A stretch of 64,000 nt of DNA from Mariprofundus sp. KV (GTDB lineage Bacteria; Pseudomonadota; Zetaproteobacteria; Mariprofundales; Mariprofundaceae). Positions 47,380-56,353 of this stretch are shown in pieces. The notes below the pieces were generated by a model. The model saw only the letters and a list, made by a program, of their open reading frames with translations. It was not told the DNA's origin and ran no database searches. The stretch lies in assembly GCF_013387475.1 (NCBI RefSeq), contig NZ_VWNB01000010.1:1-64000 (forward strand). The letters run 5' to 3'. Numbering within the stretch: position 1 is the stretch's first letter; every line of letters starts with the position of its first letter. Position numbers and translations under genes: made by a program.

Positions 47380-47586
47380 TTATTTGGGGGTCCCTGCACT
47401 GTAATAGAGGCAGCCGCAAAGCCTGCACGAATCCTTTTTCTCCATGCCGGAGAGCTCTTGCCTCACCTCTTTAATCACATGATGATAACAGAGCGTTCCA
47501 TCAATCTCCCAGCACTGGGGCCCATCTTCCTTGCCAAACATGGGGCACTCTGTCTGTTTGCATCCAAGATACTCGTAGCAGCGCAT
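47380..47586 (-). CDS. small cysteine-rich two-CW domain protein
   Basis: A 68-residue soluble protein with about nine cysteines: CYEYLGCKQTECP, QCWEIDGTLCYHH, and SCRLCGCLYY. This matches what I know as the two-CW domain, in which Cys clusters probably bind a metal or an iron-sulfur centre and which is often fused to sensory proteins. CGGAGGT precedes the ATG. It lies 93 bases upstream of the hemerythrin kinase on the same strand, so the two may be one transcript and work together as a redox or metal sensor. Function not proven. Confidence 0.75.
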   Translation of the reverse strand: MRCYEYLGCKQTECPMFGKEDGPQCWEIDGTLCYHHVIKEVRQELSGMEKKDSCRLCGCLYYSAGTPK

Positions 47587-47897
47587 AGCACCTCCGAGGA
47601 ATTACACCCACTCCACCGTATACTTGTAAATATAGCTCCTACAGCCTTATTTGTCGAAGTACATTGCATCTTGCGCTTGAATGTCTGCTCCTTTGATCGG
47701 GCCATTCAGTCAAGCACCTAAAATATGCCTAGTTATACTCGGTTTAGTCTCTCGTGGTGGGTCACGCTCCTTTTCGCAGTCGAGTCGATTGAGCCAACTA
47801 GCTGCACGCAGAAGTCAGACGAAGTGGAGAGGCAGGCTTTTGGTCGCGTTTGATGCGCAGCAGACATTTACGGCAACCTCGGTCATTCAGGAATCAA
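47587..47897. other. intergenic region upstream of the two-CW gene
   Basis: About 310 bases with no gene I can support; open frames here are short and overlap in several frames. It must carry the promoter of the two-CW/hemerythrin kinase unit on the minus strand and any terminator of the gene pair at 47898-48769. I see no strong hairpin or repeat. Confidence 0.5.
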
Positions 47898-48272
47898 TCA
47901 GGCTTTGCTGTTTACCCACTTCAGAGCATCATCAACTGTCTGGAAAGTAGCATATTCAAACAATTTATTGTTTGTTAGTTCACATAGACCGTTTGCGAGA
48001 CCAACATAGGCTGCCTGAGGCACTACTAGAGCGATTTTAAATTCGTGCTTTTCCTGAGCTATCATTTCATCCATTGATGCAAAGGCTTGCAAATCAGAGG
48101 CTTCTATTGAATGGCCTGATATTTCTGCGAAATCATTAATGATATATCTAGCGCTATTAAAGCGCACATCATTATACAGCTCAAGATTTGACTTTAAAAT
48201 TTCACTACCGCTGACTAAGCCTGAGAATATTCTATATATTCCAGTAGATTTCCAAGTGCTTGAATATGCCAT
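47898..48272 (-). CDS. unknown protein, tandem paralogue 2
   Basis: A 124-residue soluble protein of unrecognised family. It shares its layout with the gene immediately upstream (48365-48769): GxVxGxE near residue 20, Y...R near 33-43, an acidic DFxEI stretch, LxAFASMDE near 65, a hydrophobic VVP strand near 85, and a closing DDALKWVNSK. The alpha/beta pattern is reminiscent of the STAS/SEC14-like small proteins that report on partner switches, but I would not assign it. AGGAG lies before the ATG. Codon use is AT-richer than most genes here. Confidence 0.7.
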   Translation of the reverse strand: MAYSSTWKSTGIYRIFSGLVSGSEILKSNLELYNDVRFNSARYIINDFAEISGHSIEASDLQAFASMDEMIAQEKHEFKIALVVPQAAYVGLANGLCELTNNKLFEYATFQTVDDALKWVNSKA

Positions 48273-48364
48273 GAAACCGCTCCTACTGTACTTTCATTAC
48301 ATATAGGCCATCGAAATTGATGTCGCCGGAAACAGTGTGAGCGTTAAATTTGGAAAAGCGACAT

Positions 48365-48769
48365 TCATCTTGTTGCTTGTTTTTCGAGAGTGACTGTAAT
48401 TCCTTTTGATGCGAACCAAGTAATGGCTTCGTCCATACTGCGTACAACATTGGTGTGAAATGCATCATTTTCGGCTTGAATATTCCACTGTCTAGAAAAT
48501 CCATACAGCGTATCCGTTGGTGCTACAACGCAGGCAAACTGCTCAGTTTCCTTTACACGGTTTTTGTCCATATTTGCAAGACTTTTAATTTCGTGAGAAG
48601 ACAACTTCACCTCTTCAACATTAGAAAATTCTAGCAGCTGAAACAGAAGACCTTCATCATATTTATGGGAATAAACCTGCCCGTTTGCTGAAAAAAATTC
48701 ATCTCCAGTAACAATACCACTGTGCCAGACAATAACTCCATTTGGTTTATATTCAGGTACAATAGGCAA
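48365..48769 (-). CDS. unknown protein, tandem paralogue 1
   Basis: A 134-residue soluble protein starting at TTG 48769 with GAGGAGAT upstream. It aligns along its length with the next gene: GIVTGDEFF, LLEFSNVEEVKLSSHEI, SLANMDKNR, ACVVAPTDTLYGF and MDEAITWFASKG. Ninety-two bases separate the two. Tandem duplication followed by strong divergence is the likely origin. No catalytic motif is visible. The family is unknown to me. Confidence 0.7.
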   Translation of the reverse strand: MPIVPEYKPNGVIVWHSGIVTGDEFFSANGQVYSHKYDEGLLFQLLEFSNVEEVKLSSHEIKSLANMDKNRVKETEQFACVVAPTDTLYGFSRQWNIQAENDAFHTNVVRSMDEAITWFASKGITVTLEKQATR

Positions 48770-48880
48770 CCAAATCTCCTCGTAATAGCTATTCGTTAAA
48801 GACAGGTAATTTAAGCATATTATAAATGTTCTGTATAGATTCTGAATGACCGTTTTTGGCCGAAAGAAGCTATTCAGATG

Positions 48881-49312
48881 TTAGCTGATTTCAGGTTCTG
48901 TTAGCGGAGGTTCGCCCTGCTTTTCGCGCATGGCGTTGACTGCGCCAAAGATCAGCGGCTTGCGGATGATCCAGCACTCAAGGCGATATTTGCCGGGATA
49001 GTTCATAATCATCAGGCCGAAGAGAATACTTAACAGCCCCTGCCCCGGTGTGAAGAGCATGATGATTCCGGCAATCAGCAGCACGGCACCGAGCAGGTTT
49101 TTCAGGATAACCAGTACCAGTTCAATGATCGGATGGCGTGAGCTCTGGCTCATGCGGTGGCGACCATGATGGGTGAAGTAGTCCACCGGAATACGGGCGA
49201 CGATATAGGGCATTGCGGCCAGACTGATGACAAACATCAACACGGAACCGACCGCAACCCACCAGCCCCAGGTTTCAAAAAAATCGCTGATCTGTTGAAT
49301 CAATGCTTCCAT
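48881..49312 (-). CDS. PGPGW-type membrane protein
   Basis: A 143-residue inner-membrane protein of unknown role. A first helix (about residues 16-38, AVGSVLMFVISLAAMPYIVA) is followed by a basic loop (HHGRHRMSQSSRH) and a hairpin of two helices (about 70-110) around the motif FTPGQGLLSILFGLMIM, a variant of the PGPGW signature. The C-terminal RLECWIIRKPLI segment is typical of the family. It ends 12 bases after the RquA-like gene begins the block, same strand. Confidence 0.8.
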   Translation of the reverse strand: MEALIQQISDFFETWGWWVAVGSVLMFVISLAAMPYIVARIPVDYFTHHGRHRMSQSSRHPIIELVLVILKNLLGAVLLIAGIIMLFTPGQGLLSILFGLMIMNYPGKYRLECWIIRKPLIFGAVNAMREKQGEPPLTEPEIS

Positions 49313-49324
49313 GCGTCTCGTGTC

Positions 49325-50053
49325 CTAATCTGCCTTTTTTGAGATGGTGAATTCAGTCACCCGGTAGAATGCCGAGAAGATATCCTTGTGTGCAGTGATG
49401 CTCACCTCTTTTTCATAAGCCGCACCCAGCTCATTGAGCAGCGCCTCAACATCCTCATGCCAGAAGCTCTCCAGAAATGGCTCCAGCTTTGTGGTCAGCC
49501 AGCGCATCGGCACAAAGCGATAGAGCCAGTGATGTTTCGGCAGCTTGCCATATTCGGTCACCAGCAGGACCCCGCCATCACGGATCACACGCATACACTC
49601 AGCCAGTGTATTGCGCCGCGCTTCAGCCGGCATCTCATGCAGCAGAAAAAAGAGCACCACAGTGGAGAAACTGTTGCTTTTATAAGCGAGTGATTCGGCA
49701 TTCATACGCGTGGCACAGAGCTGCTGCCCCGCCTCCACCTTGCTTGCTGCCAGTTCAAGCTGCACCTCAGCGACATCGGTAATATGCAGCGCTTGCGGAT
49801 GCACCTGCCGGATCAGGTGAGGTGTCAGAGAGCCGTAGACGCAGGTGAGCTGCAAGACGCGATCAAGCGGCGCCTGCTTTAAGCGCGCAAGCGTGGCGTT
49901 CATCAGCTTTTTATACTGACCAAAGAGGATCGCATTGATAATCGGCTGGTGATCAAAAAACCAGACCGATTTCGGCCAGAGGTAGGCCCACCAGTAGTGG
50001 CGCACCAGATAGGCCGGCTTACCATCAAGAAAATAGCGATAAAATCTGAACAT
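49325..50053 (-). CDS. rquA: RquA-like rhodoquinone biosynthesis methyltransferase-fold protein
   Basis: A 242-residue class I SAM-fold protein. The N-terminal HYWWAYLWPKSVWFFDHQ, the replaced motif I reading LQLTCVYGSLT in place of the acidic D/ExGxGxG, and the VVLFFLLHEMPAE stretch are the marks I associate with RquA, which converts ubiquinone to rhodoquinone by replacing a methoxy with an amino group. Rhodoquinone carries low-potential electrons, for example to fumarate reductase. The assignment rests on remembered motifs, so an ordinary ubiquinone/menaquinone methyltransferase relative is the alternative. It is followed by the PGPGW gene after 12 bases. Confidence 0.65.
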   Translation of the reverse strand: MFRFYRYFLDGKPAYLVRHYWWAYLWPKSVWFFDHQPIINAILFGQYKKLMNATLARLKQAPLDRVLQLTCVYGSLTPHLIRQVHPQALHITDVAEVQLELAASKVEAGQQLCATRMNAESLAYKSNSFSTVVLFFLLHEMPAEARRNTLAECMRVIRDGGVLLVTEYGKLPKHHWLYRFVPMRWLTTKLEPFLESFWHEDVEALLNELGAAYEKEVSITAHKDIFSAFYRVTEFTISKKAD

Positions 50054-50179
50054 CTACGATTTAGACCCCTTGTCCATCAGATGATGACCAATACAGCCAT
50101 AAAAACCACTTGAGAAAAAAGGCGTTCGCTTCCACGGCTGGATTAGACCTTTCAGAGCACCCTCAGTAGTTAAAACGAG

Positions 50180-50629
50180 TCACTCCGGCAGTCGGCAGAT
50201 GATATCACGTGCTGAGATAATACCGATCAGCTTTCCATCATCATCCACTACCAACACATTATGGCTGTCCCCTTTCAGGTTAATCAGCATCGCCGCCACC
50301 GCACTGGTTGGCATGCTCTGCCTGACCACCGGAAACTGACGATCCAGCACATCAACCACCCGATGCCCGGCAGAAGCAGCCAGCATTTCATAGACCGAGC
50401 CGATATCGGGGCCGCCGCGCATCACGGCCAGCAGATCATCGGTCGCATATTCGGGAACCGCATGGTGAAGAACCGAACGGGTGGTAACAATGCCGATGGG
50501 CCTGCCTTTGCCGTCAATAACAGGGAAATCGTGCAGCGGCGACTCCTGAAACAGAACAATTGCATCTTTCACCGTCGCATCTTCACCAAGCGTGATGAGA
50601 TCGGTTGTCATTACATTCGAAGCGATCAT
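50180..50629 (-). CDS. CBS-domain pair protein
   Basis: A 149-residue cytoplasmic protein made of two CBS motifs: MTTDLITLGEDATVKDAIV with DFPVIDGKGRPIGIVTTRSV, then MPTSAVAAMLINLKGDSHNV with LVVDDDGKLIGIISARDI. Such Bateman modules bind adenosine nucleotides and regulate partners. ATG 50629 has GGAGGAATAAG upstream; the open frame continues 76 codons further without support. It lies 137 bases downstream of arsJ on the same strand and may be read through from the ars promoter, but no direct link is visible. Confidence 0.88.
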   Translation of the reverse strand: MIASNVMTTDLITLGEDATVKDAIVLFQESPLHDFPVIDGKGRPIGIVTTRSVLHHAVPEYATDDLLAVMRGGPDIGSVYEMLAASAGHRVVDVLDRQFPVVRQSMPTSAVAAMLINLKGDSHNVLVVDDDGKLIGIISARDIICRLPE

Positions 50630-50766
50630 CTTATTCCTCCACCGCCTGCATCTCATCAGGGCAGATGATGTGCATACGTTGCCTGCTACTGATGATAAAG
50701 CAAACAACCATTGCACTGCAACCATCCCGCCTCTGCAAGAGACTGAGAGTGGGGCAACCTGTCCGG

Positions 50767-51978
50767 TTATCCGGGAGCGACAGGCGTAACCTGCTTCGGC
50801 AGCTGCAGTGAGATCAGTGCGGCGGCCAGTACAAAAGCAGCCGACCACCAGAGGCAACCTGTCAGACCCTGACTCTGATAGACCCAGCCGGAGAGCAGTG
50901 TTCCGGTCAGGCGACCACCGGCATTGGCCATGTAGTAGAAACCGACGTTCATCGAGACATGTTCACGCTCTGACCATGAGACAATCAGGTAGGAGTGCAC
51001 AGCCGAGTTGATGGCAAAAGCGATGCCGAACAGGGAGAGCCCCAAGATAATCACAAGCTGCAGATCCCACCCCTGACTCATTGCCAGGGCAATGGCGACT
51101 GGAACCACAAGCAGGACAAACGCTGCACCTGCCACCAGAGAGCCATCGGGATCCCTGCTGCTAAAAGTGCGCAACATTGCCGGCGCAGAACCCTGCACAA
51201 AACCGTAACCGATCACCCACAACGCAAAGAAGGCGCCCACCTCGGTAAAGCTCCAGCCCAGCTCTGCATAGAGAAAGAGAGGCAGCCCCACCACAAACCA
51301 GATATCACGGGCGCCGAAGAGGAAGAAGCGGGCGGCAGAGAGGCGGTTTACCTGCGGTGACTTGGAGAATATCTGTGAGAATTTCGGCTTAGAGGGACTC
51401 TTGCCCAGCTCACCCGGCAGCAGGATCGAGGTGATGATCAGTGCCACAAGCAGCAGTGCGGAGAGAGCCAGAAGTGCTCCGCGGAACTCCAGCCATGCCA
51501 GCAGCAGGGCACCGATAAAGAAGCCGCCCCCTTTCAGTGCATTCTTGGAGCCGGTGAGGATTGCCACCCAGCGGAACAGCTTTTTCTCCGACCTCTCAGG
51601 CAGAAAGAGCTTCACACCCGCCTTGGCACTCATCTTATTCAGATCCTTGGCGATGCCGGAGAGTGCCTGGGCTGCCATCACATAGGCCACCGACAACCAT
51701 GCGTCGGGCACGGTTAACATCAACAACGCCCCGATCTGCATCATCATGCCGATATTCATGCAGCGATTCAGGCCAACGCGAGCCCCCAGCCAGCCGCCAA
51801 CGAGATTGGTGACAATGCCGAAGAACTCATAGAAGAGAAACAGCATCGCGATCTCAAGCGGCGAATAACCGAGGCCGTGAAAGTAGAGCACCACCAGCAT
51901 GCGGATGGCACCATCGGTTATGGTAAAAGCCCAGTAACCGCCGGTAACCGTCAGGTAGTGTTTAAACCCCTGCTCCAT
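50767..51978 (-). CDS. arsJ: ArsJ, organoarsenical efflux MFS transporter
   Basis: Inner-membrane MFS protein that exports 1-arseno-3-phosphoglycerate, which then breaks down outside to arsenate. The N-terminal stretch GGYWAFTITDGAIRML, YSPLEIAMLFLFYEFFG, GLNRCMNIGMM and QALSGIAKDLNKMSAKAG are as in ArsJ, with about 12 helices in 403 residues. The pairing with a GAPDH gene 13 bases upstream is the defining context. ATG 51978 is preferred (AGGTG upstream) over the GTG two codons earlier. Confidence 0.93.
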   Translation of the reverse strand: MEQGFKHYLTVTGGYWAFTITDGAIRMLVVLYFHGLGYSPLEIAMLFLFYEFFGIVTNLVGGWLGARVGLNRCMNIGMMMQIGALLMLTVPDAWLSVAYVMAAQALSGIAKDLNKMSAKAGVKLFLPERSEKKLFRWVAILTGSKNALKGGGFFIGALLLAWLEFRGALLALSALLLVALIITSILLPGELGKSPSKPKFSQIFSKSPQVNRLSAARFFLFGARDIWFVVGLPLFLYAELGWSFTEVGAFFALWVIGYGFVQGSAPAMLRTFSSRDPDGSLVAGAAFVLLVVPVAIALAMSQGWDLQLVIILGLSLFGIAFAINSAVHSYLIVSWSEREHVSMNVGFYYMANAGGRLTGTLLSGWVYQSQGLTGCLWWSAAFVLAAALISLQLPKQVTPVAPG

Positions 51979-51991
51979 CAGCACACCTGCA

Positions 51992-52990
51992 TCAGATAGA
52001 ACCAGCCACCTTTTGCGCCAGCTCCATCATCCGGTTCACATAACCCCACTCATTATCATACCAGATATAGAGCTTCACCTGTGTACCATTGACCACCATC
52101 GTACTCGGTGCATCAATGATCGAAGAGCGGGCATCATTGGTATAATCGACAGAGACCAGTGGCCGCTCCTCATAACCGAGGATCCCTTTGAGCTCTCCCT
52201 CTGCAGCCTCCTGAAACAGTGTGTTGATCTCCTCCACCGTCACCGGCCGCTCCGCTTCAATGACCAGGTCGGTCAGGGATGCATTGAGCAGTGGCACACG
52301 CACCGCCATGCCATTGAGTTTGCCTTCCAGTTCAGGGAAAATCCTGGTGATCGCTTTTGCTGAACCTGTGCTGGTTGGAATCAGAGACTGACCACAGGAG
52401 CGGGCCCGGCGCAGATCTTTGTGCCCCCTGTCGACAATGGTCTGGGTGTTGGTGATATCGTGAATGGTGGTCATGCAGCCGTGTTTGATACCGACCTTCT
52501 CATGCAGCACCTTGATCACCGGTGCCAGACAGTTGGTGGTGCAGGAGGCGGCAGTCAGCAGATCATGCTGCTCCGGGTCATAGAGATGATCATTGATGCC
52601 GTAGACGATGTTCAGCGCGCCATCGACAGGGGCCGCCACAATCACCTTTTTCACACCCTGATCGAAATAGGCCTGCAACTGCTCGGGCTTGCGAAATGCG
52701 CCCGTGGCTTCAATAACGATATCACAGCCTGACCAGTCGGTTTCGCCGATAGCCCGATTGCTTGTGTGGGCGATTCTGGCACCATCGATCAGCATGGTTT
52801 CACCATCCGCTTCACAATTCAATGGCCAGGTGCCGTGCACTGAATCAAATTTCAGCAGGTGCGCAGAGCAGGCAGCCCCACAGGCAGTTTCATTGACCTG
52901 CACAACCTCAAAACCAGACATCTCCCATCCGGCTCTGAGCCCCAGACGTCCCATGCGACCGAAGCCGTTTATACCAACCTTGATTGTCAT
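51992..52990 (-). CDS. ArsJ-associated glyceraldehyde-3-phosphate dehydrogenase
   Basis: GAPDH-family enzyme that, with arsenate in place of phosphate, makes 1-arseno-3-phosphoglycerate for ArsJ to export. The NAD-binding start is [17 protein letters not shown], the catalytic Cys is in [12 protein letters not shown] near residue 150, and the general-base His is in TTIHDITN. At 332 residues it is normal. Because it lies in the ars operon rather than with glycolytic genes, it is the dedicated resistance copy, not the central one. GGGAG precedes the ATG. Confidence 0.95.
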   Translation of the reverse strand: MTIKVGINGFGRMGRLGLRAGWEMSGFEVVQVNETACGAACSAHLLKFDSVHGTWPLNCEADGETMLIDGARIAHTSNRAIGETDWSGCDIVIEATGAFRKPEQLQAYFDQGVKKVIVAAPVDGALNIVYGINDHLYDPEQHDLLTAASCTTNCLAPVIKVLHEKVGIKHGCMTTIHDITNTQTIVDRGHKDLRRARSCGQSLIPTSTGSAKAITRIFPELEGKLNGMAVRVPLLNASLTDLVIEAERPVTVEEINTLFQEAAEGELKGILGYEERPLVSVDYTNDARSSIIDAPSTMVVNGTQVKLYIWYDNEWGYVNRMMELAQKVAGSI

Positions 52991-53051
52991 CTGCTATCTC
53001 CCGAAAAACATCGCCGGACACATCCTGATATGTGAATATGTCATCTTCATG

Positions 53052-54089
53052 TCACGCTCTGCCACGCTCATACCAGCCTCTGCTGCGGTTCACGATGGCC
53101 ACCAGTGTCAACATCACAGGCACCTCCACCAGTACGCCAACCACCGTCGCCAGTGCCGCTCCCGACTCAAAACCAAACAGCGCAATCGCTGTTGCCACAG
53201 CCAGTTCAAAAAAGTTGGATGCACCAATCAGTGCGGACGGTGCGGCCACACTGTGTTTGACCCCAAGCTTGCGATTAAGCAGGTAAGCCACTCCAAAGGT
53301 TGCATAGACCTGAATCACAATCGGCACCGCCAGCATGGCAATCACCAGAGGCTGTTGTAAAATTTCATTGCCCTGAAAGGCAAAGAGCAGCACCACGGTA
53401 AGCAGTAGTGCCGCCATAGAGAGAGGATCCATACGCTGCAACACACGATCAAATGATCCCTGTTTAAGCAGATGATTCCTCCAGAAATATGCTACCAATA
53501 CAGGCGCCAGAATATAGAGCAGCACCGACAGTAGCAGGGTATCCCAGGGAATGGTGACTGCAGCAAAGCCAAGTAACAGTGCAACAATGGGGGCAAAAGC
53601 AAAGACCATGATCAGATCATTGAGTGCCACCTGGGAAAGTGTGAACTGGGCATCGCCATGGGTCAGTTTTGACCAGACAAAGACCATCGCTGTACATGGC
53701 GCTGCTGACAGAATCACCAAGCCCGCGAAGTAATCATCCAGCTGATCGGCAGCAAGCAGTGACGCAAAGATATGATAGATAAAGATATACCCGAGCAGTG
53801 CCATAAAAAATGGTTTGAACAACCAGTTGACGCCAAGGGTGACGGCAATGCCTCGCCGCTGTTGCCAAACCTCATGCAGGGCGGAGTAATCGATCTTGAG
53901 CAGCATCGGCAGAATCATTGCCCAGATCAGTAGTGCTACAGGCAGGTTGATATGTGCAACTTCCATGCCACCTAAAGCGTGAAAAAGTGTTGGCATCATT
54001 GAACCCAGAGCAATACCTGCCACGATGCAGAGGAACACCCAGACCGTGAGGTAGCGGGCAAACAGGCCCATCTGTTTTGATTCACTCAT
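53052..54089 (-). CDS. acr3: ACR3-family arsenite efflux permease
   Basis: Inner-membrane As(III) exporter of 345 residues with ten predicted helices. The conserved Cys lies in LSAAPCTAMVFVWS near residue 125, and the later Glu is in VLVEVPVMLTLV; ALIGASNFFELAVATA is also typical. ATG 54089 has GGAGG upstream; the open frame extends eight codons more and is rejected. It is the first gene after the ars operator/promoter, ahead of the GAPDH gene and arsJ. Confidence 0.95.
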   Translation of the reverse strand: MSESKQMGLFARYLTVWVFLCIVAGIALGSMMPTLFHALGGMEVAHINLPVALLIWAMILPMLLKIDYSALHEVWQQRRGIAVTLGVNWLFKPFFMALLGYIFIYHIFASLLAADQLDDYFAGLVILSAAPCTAMVFVWSKLTHGDAQFTLSQVALNDLIMVFAFAPIVALLLGFAAVTIPWDTLLLSVLLYILAPVLVAYFWRNHLLKQGSFDRVLQRMDPLSMAALLLTVVLLFAFQGNEILQQPLVIAMLAVPIVIQVYATFGVAYLLNRKLGVKHSVAAPSALIGASNFFELAVATAIALFGFESGAALATVVGVLVEVPVMLTLVAIVNRSRGWYERGRA

Positions 54090-54111
54090 TGATGCCTCCT
54101 GACTGGATAGC

Positions 54112-54139
54112 ATTATATCCGCCTATGCGGATATGTAAA
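54112..54139 (-). promoter_or_regulatory. ars promoter with ArsR operator in the spacer
   Basis: On the minus strand TTTACA (54139-54134), a 16-base spacer, then TATAAT (54117-54112). The palindrome ATATCCGC-ATAG-GCGGATAT (54115-54134) fills the spacer and reaches into the -10. Bound repressor would block polymerase directly. It drives acr3, the GAPDH gene and arsJ and lies just after arsR, so arsR must have another promoter as well. Confidence 0.8.
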
Positions 54140-54156
54140 TCAGACAGGTGCGCGGC

Positions 54157-54471
54157 CTAACAACCTCTGGATCGCTGCAGTCGCTGCATATCCTGTTGCG
54201 TCTCAAGCTGCTCAACACGCTGCAGCAGCACTGTCAGCTCAACAGGCACCTGCTCAGCAAGCTGATAATACATCCATTTGCCATCACGGCGGGTGCTCAC
54301 CAATCCCGCATGGCGTAAGACGCCGAGATGGCGCGATACTGTGCTCTGTGGCAACTCAAGGGCATCGGTAAGATGGCAGACACACTGCTCTCCGCATGCT
54401 GAAAGCAGTGCAAACAGACGCAAGCGAACCGGTTCACCCAGTGCTTTAAAGGTCCCGGCCGGATTCAACAT
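54157..54471 (-). CDS. arsR: ArsR arsenic-responsive repressor
   Basis: Winged-helix repressor of 104 residues released from DNA by As(III). The recognition helix is LPQSTVSRHLGVLRHAGL. The metal-site Cys pair is CGEQCVCHL near residues 26-32, the E. coli/plasmid-type ArsR site (C-V-C plus an extra Cys before). The C-terminus carries another Cys (SRGC). Its likely operator lies between it and acr3, and its own start at 54471 is only 36 bases from the end of the UspA gene, so arsR may also be read from the upstream gene. Confidence 0.94.
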   Translation of the reverse strand: MLNPAGTFKALGEPVRLRLFALLSACGEQCVCHLTDALELPQSTVSRHLGVLRHAGLVSTRRDGKWMYYQLAEQVPVELTVLLQRVEQLETQQDMQRLQRSRGC

Positions 54472-54507
54472 TCAGAGCCCCGTCATCGATGTTAATAAAA
54501 ATGGTGT

Positions 54508-54972
54508 TCAGCTTTCGCTATCTTCAAGCAGATCATGCTCAACAACGACCAGTACCGAACAGGGAGCATGCGCCACGACCCGCTCTGAGGTGGAGCCTTT
54601 GAGCATATGTTCGAGCAACCCCTTTTCATGATGGCGGCCGATTACGATCAGATCAGCAGGCAGTGATCTGGCGAAACTGCAGATAAAACGGGAGGGATCG
54701 CCACCCGCCTCTTTGATATGGGTGACCAGATCAAAATCAAACTGCTTGATCACCTCATGCAGACGCTGTTCAGCGCCTTCATGGGCGGCGTGATCCACCT
54801 TGTTTACAGGCGGCACAGAGACCATGTCTGTCTCAAAGAAGAGGGAGGACTCCAGCACATGCAGAAGATGCACTTCGGCATCGAACTTCTTTGCCATCAC
54901 TCCGGCACGCCTGATCGACTCAGTTGCCTGTTCTGAAAAATCGAATGGAACCAGAATCTTATTATGCTTCAT
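54508..54972 (-). CDS. universal stress protein, UspA family
   Basis: A 154-residue cytoplasmic stress protein of the Rossmann-like Usp fold. The first strand is KILVPFDFSEQATES, the ATP-binding-type loop is IGRHHEKGLLEHMLKGSTSE, and it ends RVVAHAPCSVLVV. ATG 54972 is preferred because GGGGGAG lies six bases upstream; ATG 54975 is too close. It sits between argG and arsR on the same strand and may belong to either transcript. Confidence 0.9.
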   Translation of the reverse strand: MKHNKILVPFDFSEQATESIRRAGVMAKKFDAEVHLLHVLESSLFFETDMVSVPPVNKVDHAAHEGAEQRLHEVIKQFDFDLVTHIKEAGGDPSRFICSFARSLPADLIVIGRHHEKGLLEHMLKGSTSERVVAHAPCSVLVVVEHDLLEDSES

Positions 54973-55037
54973 CATCTTCTCCCCCTGCACATCGGCCACC
55001 TGCAGAGCAGGTCTCCTGTGCACTCAAACTAGCAGGG

Positions 55038-55064
55038 GGAAACCGGCTTTGCCAGCCGGTTTCC
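55038..55064 (-). terminator. strong hairpin after argG
   Basis: GGAAACCGGCT and AGCCGGTTTCC form a perfect 11-base stem around TTGCC, starting 17 bases past the argG stop. There is no T-run, but the stem is strong. It probably ends or processes the arg transcript before the UspA gene. Confidence 0.6.
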
Positions 55065-55080
55065 GATGCCCGGATTTGTG

Positions 55081-56298
55081 CTATTTGCCTGCCAGAGCGC
55101 GCATACGCAGACGCAGCGCATTGAGTTTGATGAAACCACCGGCATCTTTTTGATCATAGGCACCCTGATCATCTTCAAAGGTGCAGAGGCGCTCATCGAA
55201 CATCGACTGATCAGAACGGCGTCCGACAACCATAACATTGCCTTTGTACAGCTTGAGCTGCACATCACCGTTGACTGTGATCTGCGTGTAATCGATCGCC
55301 TGCTGCAGCATCTCACGTTCCGCGGCAAACCAGTAACCGTTGTAGACCATCTTGGCATAACGTGGCATCAACTCATCCTTCAGATGCGCCGCTTCACGAT
55401 CCAGTGTCAGTGACTCGATGGCACGGTGCGCTTTCAGCATGATGGTGCCACCCGGTGTCTCGTAACAGCCACGTGACTTCATACCAACATAACGGTTTTC
55501 AACGATATCAATACGCCCGATACCGTGCTTGCCACCCAGACGGTTGAGCTCGGTCAATACCTCTGCAGGAGTCATGGCCACGCCATTGATCGCCACAATG
55601 TCACCACCCTGATACTTCAGCTCGACGTATTCAGGTACATCCGGTGCCGCTTCAGGGGAGACACTCCAGCGCCACATCTCTTCTGACGGCTCACACCACG
55701 GATCCTCAAGATCATAACCTTCGTAGGAGATGTGCAGCAGGTTGGCATCCATCGAGTATGGCGACTTGGAACCTTCACGCTTGCGCTCAACCGGAATGCC
55801 GTGTTTGGCGGCATAGTTGAGCATATCCTCACGCGAAACCAGATCCCATTCGCGCCACGGTGCAATCACCTTCACATCAGGTTTGAGGGCATAAAAACCG
55901 AACTCGAAACGCACCTGATCGTTACCCTTGCCGGTTGCGCCATGCGATACCGCATCAGCACCCTCAGCATTGGCGATCTCAATCATACGTTTGGAGATCA
56001 GCGGACGGGCAATGGAGGTGCCGAGCAGGTACTCGCCCTCATAGATGGCGTTGGCACGGAACATCGGGAAGACGAAATCGCGTACGAACTCTTCGCGCAT
56101 ATCCTCGATATAGATCGATTTCACACCACCGGCTACAGCCTTGGCACGAGCATCTTCAACCTCATCACCCTGCCCGAGATCGGCCGTAAAAGTGACCACC
56201 TCGCAATCGTAGGTGTCCTGAAGCCACTTCAGGATAATAGAGGTATCCAGACCTCCAGAGTAGGCGAGTACAGCCTTCTTTACATCGGAATGCGCCAT
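55081..56298 (-). CDS. argG: argininosuccinate synthase ArgG
   Basis: Joins citrulline and aspartate with ATP to give argininosuccinate. The ATP loop is [15 protein letters not shown] at the N-terminus; later landmarks are [15 protein letters not shown] and [16 protein letters not shown]. The 405-residue length is normal for the class. GAGGAC precedes the ATG. It follows argF after 93 bases with a GC hairpin between. argH is not in the window. Confidence 0.98.
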   Translation of the reverse strand: MAHSDVKKAVLAYSGGLDTSIILKWLQDTYDCEVVTFTADLGQGDEVEDARAKAVAGGVKSIYIEDMREEFVRDFVFPMFRANAIYEGEYLLGTSIARPLISKRMIEIANAEGADAVSHGATGKGNDQVRFEFGFYALKPDVKVIAPWREWDLVSREDMLNYAAKHGIPVERKREGSKSPYSMDANLLHISYEGYDLEDPWCEPSEEMWRWSVSPEAAPDVPEYVELKYQGGDIVAINGVAMTPAEVLTELNRLGGKHGIGRIDIVENRYVGMKSRGCYETPGGTIMLKAHRAIESLTLDREAAHLKDELMPRYAKMVYNGYWFAAEREMLQQAIDYTQITVNGDVQLKLYKGNVMVVGRRSDQSMFDERLCTFEDDQGAYDQKDAGGFIKLNALRLRMRALAGK

Positions 56299-56353
56299 GA
56301 TTGAGTCCTCAACATCGTTGGATTAAATATTTTCTAATTCGGCCGCGCAGACT

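Noticed and set aside
51992-52990. Central glycolytic gapA
   Set aside because: It lies between acr3 and arsJ under the ars promoter, so a dedicated arsenate-resistance copy is the better call.
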